From NCBI GenBank assembly GCA_038110535.1, contig JAYNJW010000006.1:12500-76499 (forward strand): a stretch of DNA of 64,000 nt, in the 5' to 3' direction. Shown one piece after another: positions 52,843 to 60,289 of this stretch. The translations under genes and the position numbers were made by a program. Every line of letters begins with the position of its first letter. The first letter of the stretch is position 1. The stretch is from Chordibacter sp038110535 (GTDB taxonomy: Bacteria; Verrucomicrobiota; Verrucomicrobiia; Opitutales; Seribacteraceae). The notes under the pieces are model-generated. The model saw only the letters and a list, made by a program, of their open reading frames with translations. It did not search any database and was not told where the DNA came from.

Positions 52843-53651
52843 TGATCCAATTGCATCGATTTCTCCACGATTTCCCGATCGAAATAATTCAGCCCCATTC
52901 CTGCATCGATTACGATCCCCTGCCCGTTGATCCCCGAGGATCGTTCGCTCAAAAGAAAGGCGGCCAAATTGGCCACTTCATTGGTCTGCAATGCTCTTTT
53001 GCGGAAGGTAAGCTTTTCTGCATACAAATAATTGACCAAGTATCCTGGGATTCCAGCCGAGGCACTGGTTTTTAGAGGCCCCGCGTTGACCGAGTTAAAG
53101 CGTACTTCACTATCTTGGGAAAAAGATTTGGCCAAATATCGAACCGAGGCTTCGAGGGATGCCTTGATCGGTGCCATGTATCCATAGTTTTCCGCAGTCA
53201 CCTCAGTCGAGGAAATTCCCACAGTTACCACTGATCCGTTTTTGCTAAGGTAGGGTTTACAAATGCGAGAAAGTTCAACCAGTGAGAAAGAAGAAATCTG
53301 GGTGGCTTGAAGAAAATCTTCTCTTTTTGTCTCATGAAACGGCTTGATGCCTTCTGCATAATTGGCAAAGGCAATAGAATGCAAGACCCCGTCCAGTCGC
53401 AGTTCGTCAAATTCAGCAAAGTCTTGCGCTAATTTTTCGATATCTGCAGATTTTTCGAAATCACAGGTAAAAATGTGCCGCTTGGAAGATAGCAAATTTT
53501 TTAATTCCTGCTTCCTTTTTTCACTCCGTACGCAAAACAGGACCTCAGCCCCTTCTGATTCGAGAAGTTTTGCTACAGACCAAGCTACACTTTTACGGTT
53601 GGCTACGCCAACTACGAGGAACTTTTGATCAGTTAGATTAAGATAGCTCAC
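52839..53651 (-). CDS. fabI: Enoyl-ACP reductase FabI
   Basis: FabI performs the last reduction step of each fatty acid elongation cycle with NADH. The 270-residue SDR protein has the FabI-type cofactor motif VVGVANRKSVAWSVAKLL, the SIAFANY region and the catalytic Tyr/Lys pair in NYGYMAPIKASLEASVRYLA, with the seven-residue spacing of E. coli Y156/K163. The C-terminal part has GAFLLSE-like and GQGIVIDAGMG sequences. It overlaps fabZ and the OleA-like gene by four bases. Confidence 0.93.
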   Translation of the reverse strand: MSYLNLTDQKFLVVGVANRKSVAWSVAKLLESEGAEVLFCVRSEKRKQELKNLLSSKRHIFTCDFEKSADIEKLAQDFAEFDELRLDGVLHSIAFANYAEGIKPFHETKREDFLQATQISSFSLVELSRICKPYLSKNGSVVTVGISSTEVTAENYGYMAPIKASLEASVRYLAKSFSQDSEVRFNSVNAGPLKTSASAGIPGYLVNYLYAEKLTFRKRALQTNEVANLAAFLLSERSSGINGQGIVIDAGMGLNYFDREIVEKSMQLDQ

Positions 53652-54091
53652 TTCGAGGCATCTTCCCGAACCATGGCAAGTGCATAGGATATGGTGAGGG
53701 CGACCTTATCATCTTTCCTTACCTCTCCAGTCATGGTAAAGAATTGGCCCATTTTCTCACCAAGGGTAACCGAGATCTCAACCACATCCCCTGGCTTGAC
53801 CATCCTTTTAAAGCGGGCATCCCGAATACGAGATAGCACGGGCGTTACCGATTCATCTGTGAGGGATTCTGTTTGCAAATAATCGGACAGAAATACGGCT
53901 CCTGTCTGAAAGACAGCCTCGCAAAGAAGCACCCCGGGCATGATCGGGTTACCCGGGTAATGTCCCTCAAAGAAAGGGAAATCCGGACGAATCGTTAATG
54001 ATGCCTTGGCCTCATTCTCTTTTATTTCAAGAATCTTATCAATAAAAAGAAAGGGCGGACGGTGGGGAATTCTGCGATAAATTTCTTCCAT
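53648..54091 (-). CDS. fabZ: 3-hydroxyacyl-ACP dehydratase FabZ
   Basis: FabZ dehydrates 3-hydroxyacyl-ACP. The 147-residue hot-dog-fold protein has PHRPPFLFIDKI at the start and the active-site stretch FEGHYPGNPIMPGVLLCEA, with the catalytic His and Glu in place. The length is standard. It is followed with a four-base overlap by fabI and preceded after 33 bases by a CrtI-like gene, so the dehydration and reduction steps are coupled. It may be the housekeeping copy or dedicated to this cluster. Confidence 0.91.
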   Translation of the reverse strand: MEEIYRRIPHRPPFLFIDKILEIKENEAKASLTIRPDFPFFEGHYPGNPIMPGVLLCEAVFQTGAVFLSDYLQTESLTDESVTPVLSRIRDARFKRMVKPGDVVEISVTLGEKMGQFFTMTGEVRKDDKVALTISYALAMVREDASK

Positions 54092-54124
54092 GGTAATGGA
54101 AAAGAGTTAGGGAATGTACGACCT

Positions 54125-55621
54125 TCAGGCAATGGCAAAGGAAGAATCTTGCTCTGGGGACTCATCCTGGCTTTTACCTTTTTTGCGGTTGCGTAAAAAA
54201 TGATCGATTTTGTTGGCGGTTATGACCCCATAATTGATCGTGCCAAGCCAGCCAGACATAATAATTCCCACGGACCCAGCATGATACAGTCCGGGAGCAT
54301 ATTTTGGTAAATCACTCGACACCTCAAGTCCTTCAAATTTTGTCCCAAAAGTAGCACCATCAGCATGTTGGGTATAATGCTTGATCGTTCGGGGAGTTGC
54401 CGCCTCGATGTGGTCAATTTTACTTCTGATATCCGGAAGGATCTTTTCAAGAGCCACAAGACTTTCTTCACATAAACGCTCCTTGGCCTTGGTGTATTCT
54501 TGGTCTGATAATTTATTCCAGTCTTTCCACTTGGCGTTTAATGAGGCCACTATGCTGTACCTGGGGTCTTTGCGGTGTGGTCGTGTATCTGGGTAATAAA
54601 TGGAAAAAGTACGGCTCTGGGTATGGAAATCAGATAATTCGTCCGTGGAAAATTGGGGAGATTCGGAGGTGAAAATCAGATCACCTACTGATTCAGGAAT
54701 TTCCGCTCCTTGCTTAAGACCGATATAAACCTGGCATGATGTATTATTTAGACGGACATCTTTAGATTTCTGGGCGAATTTTGAGGGCAATTTTGAAAGA
54801 CCAAGCATTCGTTCTATGGTATTTTTCAAGTTGGCATTGGAGAGGACTGCTCCACAGCGGATCTCCCTGCCGTTTACCTTGACTCCTTTAATACAAGGCT
54901 TGCCCCCTTGATCTTCAGTAATGAGCTTTTCTACAAGGCATTGCCGCCTAAGTTCCGCCCCATTTTTCCGTAACTCCTCGACCATTTTTCGAACCAAAGA
55001 ATCCGTGCCGTCCTTAAAGGTGTAGATTCCTTTGCGCATAAAATTGGTAAAAACAATACCATAAGCGATCGCGGGGTCCATGAATGATGAGCCATTGGCA
55101 TAAGAAATTGGTTCCAGGAGTAATCGTTTCACATCATCCCGCCCCGGGAAGAATTGTTCTAAAAGATCTCCAATGGTACGCCCGTCACGGGCGAAGTAAT
55201 CCATATTTTTCAAATGATCATAAAACTCTTCCACATGCTCCCGGGCAATTTGGAAGGTATCTTGTAAAATTTTGGTGAAATCCACTCGGTCAAAGGTGGT
55301 TCTCAGATCATACTGAGGATTGACAAAACGGATGTTCTTTAACTGTACGATCGAGTCTGCAATCTCTTTGGTCCAATATCTTTTGCATGATTTTATCATA
55401 CCAACCGGGAACCCATGCAAAGAGATGTCGAAAATATGCCCGCCTGCACGCTTGAACCAAGTGGCAAGGCCACCAAACTGGTAATGATTCTCGAGCAATA
55501 AGACCGAATGACCCTGTTTAGCCAAGCAGTTGGCACCGGTCAATCCGCCCAACCCACTACCGATTACCACGACATCGTAGTAATCCTTGGCTCCTTTGAG
55601 GTGGTCGCGTTTCGGACTCAT
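54125..55621 (-). CDS. CrtI/phytoene-desaturase-like FAD oxidoreductase
   Basis: A 498-residue protein of the phytoene desaturase / amine oxidase-like group. The N-terminal FAD site is DVVVIGSGLGGLTGANCLAKQGHSVLLLENHYQFGG, extended to GHIFDISLHGF. The C-terminal FAD contact is GLYHAGSVGIIMSGWLGTINYGV. It heads the cluster with fabZ, fabI, oleA and oleB. It could be a carotenoid or acyl-chain desaturase or saturase; the context suggests lipid work, which is inference. No signal peptide is seen. Confidence 0.8.
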   Translation of the reverse strand: MSPKRDHLKGAKDYYDVVVIGSGLGGLTGANCLAKQGHSVLLLENHYQFGGLATWFKRAGGHIFDISLHGFPVGMIKSCKRYWTKEIADSIVQLKNIRFVNPQYDLRTTFDRVDFTKILQDTFQIAREHVEEFYDHLKNMDYFARDGRTIGDLLEQFFPGRDDVKRLLLEPISYANGSSFMDPAIAYGIVFTNFMRKGIYTFKDGTDSLVRKMVEELRKNGAELRRQCLVEKLITEDQGGKPCIKGVKVNGREIRCGAVLSNANLKNTIERMLGLSKLPSKFAQKSKDVRLNNTSCQVYIGLKQGAEIPESVGDLIFTSESPQFSTDELSDFHTQSRTFSIYYPDTRPHRKDPRYSIVASLNAKWKDWNKLSDQEYTKAKERLCEESLVALEKILPDIRSKIDHIEAATPRTIKHYTQHADGATFGTKFEGLEVSSDLPKYAPGLYHAGSVGIIMSGWLGTINYGVITANKIDHFLRNRKKGKSQDESPEQDSSFAIA

Positions 55622-55671
55622 TGTTTCTAAAATTCTAAATAAAATACCTTAAACCGCAAATTCTACACTGA

Positions 55672-56730
55672 TCAATAATTTGATTGAGCGTACTTTTGCA
55701 TAAATTGGTCGATTGTTTGGCTGAGGTCATCTCCGGGGCCAACGAGATGATGCAAGTTTAATTCTTGGAGCATGGCGAAGTCCTCCTGCCTTAATCCTAT
55801 TGGGGAAAGGCAGAGGGTATGCAGTTGCATTTCTTTCAAAGGTGATAAATCAATCGATTGCAGACCAATGATGTTAAGAAACTGGATTGGACAAAATGTC
55901 AGTGGATTCAAGGATCGAATGGGGGAACCCGGAAGAGAGAGTCTTTCCAGGGGGGATTCCATCAGGGGAGATAAATCCTCCACCATAGTTTTTCTTAACT
56001 CCACCTCGATTAAGGGGCTGCCCCGGAGTGGTTCCAGATTTTCAATTCCAGTCTGATTTAGGTTAATCTCAGTAAGAGGACAGGTGTTGAGGGGAGATAA
56101 GTTGTCCACCTTAGTGCCTTGGAGGTTTAGCTTCTCCAAGGGCTTTCCTGATAGGGGACGTAGATCGAGCACATCGGTTTGAGAAATGTCCAACTTTGTC
56201 AAAGGCATGGAATGGGTAAAAGAAAGTTGCTCTACTGCACTGCCAGCCAAGTTCAGTTCTTCAATCGATAGAATAGCAAGTGATTCAAAATCGGACGCCT
56301 GACATTTTTGGGCCGAAAATCTTTTGAGATGAAAAAGTTTGAATTCCCGAAGCGGAAAGGAGCATCCCCAGGGCAGACTGATTGCTTCGAGAGGAAAACC
56401 CTGAATATTTGCCGGATCAAAGGAGGAAACCCGAGAGAAATCGAGTTCCTTAATGGGGAGATGAGCGAGATCAGCAAGGTTGCAAAATTGCCGATCCGAA
56501 AGAAAGCGCACCCCCACCCCGCCGGGAATAAGGAAAACCTCTGCAAGAAAGCCCAGGCTTTCGAGCTCTTTTGAACAGGACTCAGCGATTTCTCTAAAAA
56601 ATCGCGTCTGGCCTCTCCGTTTTGTCTGAAGCTTGGAAGATATCAAGGCTAGTCGATGGATGAATCGGGGAGGAGGCGAATTACAAGATTTCCTTGAGAA
56701 ATATATTACGCCAACGAATCTCTCCCCCAT
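55672..56730 (-). CDS. Leucine-rich repeat protein
   Basis: A 352-residue protein dominated by tandem leucine-rich repeats of about 21 residues from roughly residue 150 to 320. Example units are PLTKLDISQTDVLDLRPL and PLEKLNLQGTKVDNLSPL. The N-terminal ~90 residues are not repetitive. There is no signal peptide, so a cytoplasmic interaction role is likely. Similar repeats in Verrucomicrobia are often attached to protein kinases, but no kinase domain is present here. The start is uncertain: ATG 56730 overlaps the upstream gene by 50 bases, and TTG at 56646 is an alternative. Confidence 0.68.
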   Translation of the reverse strand: MGERFVGVIYFSRKSCNSPPPRFIHRLALISSKLQTKRRGQTRFFREIAESCSKELESLGFLAEVFLIPGGVGVRFLSDRQFCNLADLAHLPIKELDFSRVSSFDPANIQGFPLEAISLPWGCSFPLREFKLFHLKRFSAQKCQASDFESLAILSIEELNLAGSAVEQLSFTHSMPLTKLDISQTDVLDLRPLSGKPLEKLNLQGTKVDNLSPLNTCPLTEINLNQTGIENLEPLRGSPLIEVELRKTMVEDLSPLMESPLERLSLPGSPIRSLNPLTFCPIQFLNIIGLQSIDLSPLKEMQLHTLCLSPIGLRQEDFAMLQELNLHHLVGPGDDLSQTIDQFMQKYAQSNY

Positions 56731-57367
56731 GAGTTTGTAACTGGATCGGTCCCTTCTCGAGCACGGGTTCAGATTTTTTCCAATAGTTCACTAAGGTTGC
56801 CTGATCGACCACCAACTTCTGATTCAGCCAAACCGTAACTTTTTCTCCGACCATGAGCATGCGCAGGTGATTCCATTCCCCAAATGGTTTGTCTGCATGA
56901 ACCAAGGGGGACCATCCTTCTTTAGGCCGGTTGTTCCATAATCCCCCGGATCCATCCTTGGCTCCGAATTTCCATTTACCACCTTCCTTTGTGGTGTCCC
57001 ATATTTGCACCTGAGGATAACCTCTCAAATAAATTCCGCTGTCTGCCCGGGCAACAGTCTTGTATTCAAGTCGTAATTCGAAATTGGAGAAATTATCAAC
57101 CGTGGTCAGGTAGAGACCTTGTCCGTCATTGATTAATTCCTTATTCTCAACCCGCCAGTGCTTGTGGATATCAGGCTGGCTATTCTTGTGCTTTTGTTCG
57201 AGTTCATGGGCGGGCAAATTAATCCAGGTGGACGGATTGACAGTGCCTAGTCCCCACCAACCACTCAGATCTTTGCCATTGAATAAGGAGCGAAACCCCT
57301 CGGGTTGGGCCTGAAGCAATGGGGAAATTAGATTACACAAAACAAGGAAGGTGCATGTGACTTTCAT
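56681..57367 (-). CDS. Secreted DUF1080 (3-keto-disaccharide hydrolase-like) protein
   Basis: A 228-residue exported protein with a signal peptide (about residues 1-20) and one DUF1080/laminin-G-like jelly-roll domain. Motifs include FRSLFNGKDLSGWW near the start, HWRVENKELINDGQGLYLTT, DSGIYLRGYPQVQIWD, and GPIQLQTHGGEIRWRNIFLKEI at the end. The family binds or hydrolyses keto-disaccharides and is abundant in Planctomycetes and Verrucomicrobia. The substrate is unknown here. The end overlaps the LRR gene start. Confidence 0.88.
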   Translation of the reverse strand: MKVTCTFLVLCNLISPLLQAQPEGFRSLFNGKDLSGWWGLGTVNPSTWINLPAHELEQKHKNSQPDIHKHWRVENKELINDGQGLYLTTVDNFSNFELRLEYKTVARADSGIYLRGYPQVQIWDTTKEGGKWKFGAKDGSGGLWNNRPKEGWSPLVHADKPFGEWNHLRMLMVGEKVTVWLNQKLVVDQATLVNYWKKSEPVLEKGPIQLQTHGGEIRWRNIFLKEIL

Positions 57368-57425
57368 CCTTAACTATATGCATTTGTTTCATTTGACTGG
57401 CAATTTTGAATTAATCCCGCAGGGT

Positions 57426-58454
57426 TCAGAATAAGGGCAAGAAATCTTTGCCTTGAATAAAGCCATTTTCTTTTAAATATGCCGAGATTTGTCCTCTGGC
57501 ACCCCAGGTGCCCACTAAAATAAAAACAAAACATTCCTCGGGCGTTGGTAGATTATCAATTGATAAAACCGGGATATCTGCGACCAAACGACCGACCTTT
57601 TTAGGATCAAGATCAATAAACGCGGATAGTTTGATTTTATTTTCTATGAGGAGTCTGGTAAATTTTCTGGCAACTTTTCCGGCACCCCAGCAAATAATCC
57701 TTCGCTTGTTTACATGGGCCTCCTTTTCCAGCCATAACTTTATATATTTCGCTTTGATCTCTTGAAATCGAGCTGATTGATAGCGCGAATCAGTACGGGA
57801 GGCACGTTCTGGATGATCCCGCCACTTGTGAAGAATAAATGGCAGTTTTTCCATTTTTATTCCCTGGCTCATCCATCGAAGCCACAATTCGAAATCTTCT
57901 GGAAACTCGCCTTCTTTGTACCCACCAAACTTTTGAATGATGGATTTCCTAAAAGTGACAGAGGGATGAGCCATCGGACAATCAATAAAACGGTTTAGTA
58001 AATGATCCTCGAAAGTGAGTATGTTATTGGTCCAATCGACATATCTCTCATATCCCTTTCTTTGTCTTTTAAGTGATCTGGGAAAGTGTTGGGTCTGGCA
58101 CGATATTAAATCAATATTTTTGTTCTTTTGCAGATGACCTACTTGAATTTCCAGCCTTTTTGGCTTCATTATGTCATCCCCATCCATTCTTGCAATCATC
58201 CCAGCCTGAGAGTTATTGATTCCGTGATTGAGTGCACTTACCAAGCCCCTGCCTGGATTTTGGAGCACTCTTCCTCTGCGATCATACTGGACAAATTCGT
58301 CTAAAATTTTCGTACTTTGATCGTCTGAATGATCATTAATAAGAATGAGTTCCCAGTTTGTCAGGGTCTGCCCAAGGATGGAATCAAGGCATTCGGGTAA
58401 ATATTTTTCTTCGTTTCTAAATGGTATGATGATGGAAACAAGTGGACAGTCCAT
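57426..58454 (-). CDS. Family 2 glycosyltransferase with C-terminal Rossmann-like domain
   Basis: A 342-residue protein. Residues about 1-235 form a GT-A family 2 transferase: VSIIIPFRNEEKYLPECLDSIL, the DxD-type motif in ARMDGDD and FPEDFELWLRW as the acceptor/base region. Residues about 250-342 form a small nucleotide-binding-like domain (RRIICWGAGKVARKFTRLL, AFIDLDPKKVGR) as seen at the N terminus of PglD-like sugar acyltransferases. It has no membrane helices. It may add a sugar to a surface polysaccharide; donor and acceptor are unknown. Confidence 0.85.
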   Translation of the reverse strand: MDCPLVSIIIPFRNEEKYLPECLDSILGQTLTNWELILINDHSDDQSTKILDEFVQYDRRGRVLQNPGRGLVSALNHGINNSQAGMIARMDGDDIMKPKRLEIQVGHLQKNKNIDLISCQTQHFPRSLKRQRKGYERYVDWTNNILTFEDHLLNRFIDCPMAHPSVTFRKSIIQKFGGYKEGEFPEDFELWLRWMSQGIKMEKLPFILHKWRDHPERASRTDSRYQSARFQEIKAKYIKLWLEKEAHVNKRRIICWGAGKVARKFTRLLIENKIKLSAFIDLDPKKVGRLVADIPVLSIDNLPTPEECFVFILVGTWGARGQISAYLKENGFIQGKDFLPLF

Positions 58455-58466
58455 ACGCCAAGGCTC

Positions 58467-58928
58467 TCAATCTGAGAGACTGATTTGTCGGATGGCTTCA
58501 TAAACTGCAACACCAACTGAAACTGCGAGATTGAGTGATCGTAACTGAGGAGAATATTTCGGAATCGTGAGCCGATTTTCTCCGACCCAGGAGTGGACTT
58601 GCTCAGGTGCCCCACCCCCTTCATTCCCAAACAGTAAACCATCACCCCGTTGAAAATTCGCCTCCCACATGGACCGGGTTGCATGGGTGCTAAATAGATA
58701 GATGTTGTTGGGCCGATTGGAAGAGTTGATAAAACATTCCCAGTTTTCATACTCATGGACCTGCAATGATCGCCAGTAATCCATACCAGCCCGGCGCAGA
58801 TTTTTATCAGTTATTTCAAAACCAAGTGGGTGAATCAGATGAAGTCGACTTTGGGTAAACGCACATAATCTCCCAATATTACCTGTATTTTGTGGAATTT
58901 CTGGCTGAAAGAGGATTACATCGATCAT
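58467..58928 (-). CDS. trmL: tRNA (cytidine/uridine-34-2'-O)-methyltransferase TrmL
   Basis: TrmL 2'-O-methylates the wobble base of some leucine tRNAs. The 153-residue SPOUT-fold protein has all family blocks: PEIPQNTGNIGRLCAFT, LIHPLGFEITDKNLRRAGMDYW, LLFGNEGGGAPEQV and the trefoil-knot end RSLNLAVSVGVAVYEAIRQ. It overlaps the smpB stop by four bases. Confidence 0.94.
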   Translation of the reverse strand: MIDVILFQPEIPQNTGNIGRLCAFTQSRLHLIHPLGFEITDKNLRRAGMDYWRSLQVHEYENWECFINSSNRPNNIYLFSTHATRSMWEANFQRGDGLLFGNEGGGAPEQVHSWVGENRLTIPKYSPQLRSLNLAVSVGVAVYEAIRQISLSD

Positions 58929-59404
58929 CTTTTCATTGAATTCTTGAGTGCCTGCTCAGCTTCTCTTTGAGCAACACGCTTCTTTAGGTCTTGTCGTTTA
59001 TCACGCTGGTTTTTGCCAGTGCCCAATGCAAGCTCGCACTTGATCAGAGCTCCTTTGAAAAAAAGCCGCAAGGGCACTATGGTTTTGCCAGAGGCTTCGA
59101 CAGCCGCTTGCAAGCGGTCGAGTTCTCTACGGTTGAGCAGTAATTTCCGGGGGCGAGTAGGCTCGTGATTGTTTTCGTTTCCATATGGGTATTCATCCAC
59201 ATAGGCATTGTAGAGGAACAATTGATCTTTGGTGAAACGGGCGAAAGATTCTGAAATTTGAGCCTTTCCATTCCGAATTGATTTTACCTCGGTGCCACGA
59301 AGTTCTAAACCCGCAATAAATTTATCTCCCAGCAAAAATTTGTGCCTTGCCTTGGAATTATTGAAACTGGGCAAGGTATCGGTGGATTTCTTTTTATTGC
59401 CCAT
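58925..59404 (-). CDS. smpB: SsrA-binding protein SmpB
   Basis: SmpB binds tmRNA and delivers it to stalled ribosomes in trans-translation. The 159-residue protein has ARHKFLLGDKFIAGLELRGTEVKSIRNGKAQISESFARF, RKLLLNRRELDRL and GTGKNQRDKRQDLKKR, with a basic C-terminal tail. An AGGA directly before the ATG is one of the few Shine-Dalgarno-like sequences seen. The tmRNA gene itself was not found in the window. Confidence 0.96.
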   Translation of the reverse strand: MGNKKKSTDTLPSFNNSKARHKFLLGDKFIAGLELRGTEVKSIRNGKAQISESFARFTKDQLFLYNAYVDEYPYGNENNHEPTRPRKLLLNRRELDRLQAAVEASGKTIVPLRLFFKGALIKCELALGTGKNQRDKRQDLKKRVAQREAEQALKNSMKR

Positions 59405-59457
59405 TCCTTAATTAACTAGTTTTCGCAGCAGGAAAATATCCTGATGCGGTTAGGAAC

Positions 59458-59670
59458 TCAGTCCTCGGAGTTCTGATCCCAAGGCTGGTAGGTAATTTTC
59501 CCCTCAATGATTTCGCGCAGAGCAATATCTTCAGGTTCCAATTTTTCCAAAGATTCGATCAAAGGTTTGCTGCCGTGCTTGAGTTGCTTGGAACGGCGTG
59601 ATACCAAATTGATAAGGGTGTTGGGGTCCTCTACAATGGTTTGGGCTTCTTGTAAATATTCGTCTCTCAC
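59458..59670 (-). CDS. rpoZ: RNA polymerase omega subunit
   Basis: A 70-residue protein matching the short RpoZ type found in this phylum. It contains NLVSRRSKQLKHGSKPL, as in the conserved RARQ/R...P helix, and the LEPEDIALREIIEGKI motif at the C terminus. The omega subunit promotes assembly and stability of RNA polymerase. The gene lies 53 bases upstream of smpB on the same strand and is divergent from cutA. Confidence 0.88.
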   Translation of the reverse strand: MRDEYLQEAQTIVEDPNTLINLVSRRSKQLKHGSKPLIESLEKLEPEDIALREIIEGKITYQPWDQNSED

Positions 59671-59743
59671 GGCAATTGGGATGTATGTTGAATGGAAAAG
59701 AAAAATACGTTATTACTACGTCTGAAAATTGCAACGCATTTCT

Positions 59744-60070
59744 ATGATGAATAACATGGATGAAACAAAGATCATGGTCGGATGGACAACTGTCAGGAGC
59801 AAGGAAGACGCCTTAGAATTAATCGAAAAATTAGTACAGTTGGATTTAATCGCCTGTGGCCAGATAAATGGTCCGCTCGAATCCTTTTACAAATGGGATG
59901 GGGAAACAACAAAGGATATCGAGTGGAGAATAACCATGAAGTACGCGAAAAGAAAAGAGGCTAATTTGTTCGAAAAAATCAAAGACTTGCACCCCTACGA
60001 TGTTCCACAGTGGGTAAGCTTGGTAGCAAATACCTCAGAGGAATATGGGGACTGGGTTAATCGAGTTTAA
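59744..60070 (+). CDS. cutA: Divalent-cation tolerance protein CutA
   Basis: A 108-residue protein of the CutA1 family, trimeric PII-like proteins linked to copper tolerance. It shows VGWTTVRSKEDALELIEKLVQLDLIACGQINGPLESFYKWDGE and the C-terminal HPYDVPQWVSL block. The second in-frame ATG at 59756 is also a possible start. The gene is divergent from rpoZ and convergent with the small basic protein gene. Confidence 0.9.
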   Translation: MMNNMDETKIMVGWTTVRSKEDALELIEKLVQLDLIACGQINGPLESFYKWDGETTKDIEWRITMKYAKRKEANLFEKIKDLHPYDVPQWVSLVANTSEEYGDWVNRV

Positions 60071-60085
60071 CCTAGGCAGTTTTGC

Positions 60086-60241
60086 TTATTCTTCGGGTTT
60101 GGTTTTAACCAAGGAAACCACCCGGTCTCCTTCTTTCCACTGTCCGCGTTTGCGAAGCAATTCAACACGCTCGAAGCGTTTGAGTACATTTCTTTTTTTC
60201 GTTAATCCACCTGGAGGGCTAAAGCTTGGATGTCTGCTCAT
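60086..60241 (-). CDS. PVC-superphylum signature small basic protein
   Basis: A 51-residue, strongly basic protein. The core KKRNVLKRFERVELLRKRGQWKEGDRVVSLVKTK matches the small basic protein family shared by Planctomycetes, Verrucomicrobia, Chlamydiae and Lentisphaerae (TIGR04137-like, from memory), which is used as a signature of the PVC superphylum and is probably nucleic-acid or ribosome associated. It lies just upstream of ftsH on the same strand. This is the best single taxonomic clue in the window. Confidence 0.86.
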   Translation of the reverse strand: MSRHPSFSPPGGLTKKRNVLKRFERVELLRKRGQWKEGDRVVSLVKTKPEE

Positions 60242-60289
60242 AAATTGCTTCTAGTAAATAATTAAGTAAGTATCAAGCGAGAAAGGCTT

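Noticed and set aside
58464..58478. CTCTCA-ATC-TGAGAG hairpin between trmL and the glycosyltransferase gene, considered as a terminator
   Set aside because: Only six base pairs with a three-base loop and no U-run on either side.
59424..59448. Imperfect inverted repeat between smpB and rpoZ
   Set aside because: Stem interrupted by a mismatch and not followed by a U-run; no regulatory meaning could be supported.
60055..60072. GGTTAA-TCGAGT-TTAACC inverted repeat at the end of cutA, considered as a terminator
   Set aside because: The stem is short and AT-rich, overlaps the cutA stop region and lacks a U-run directly after it.
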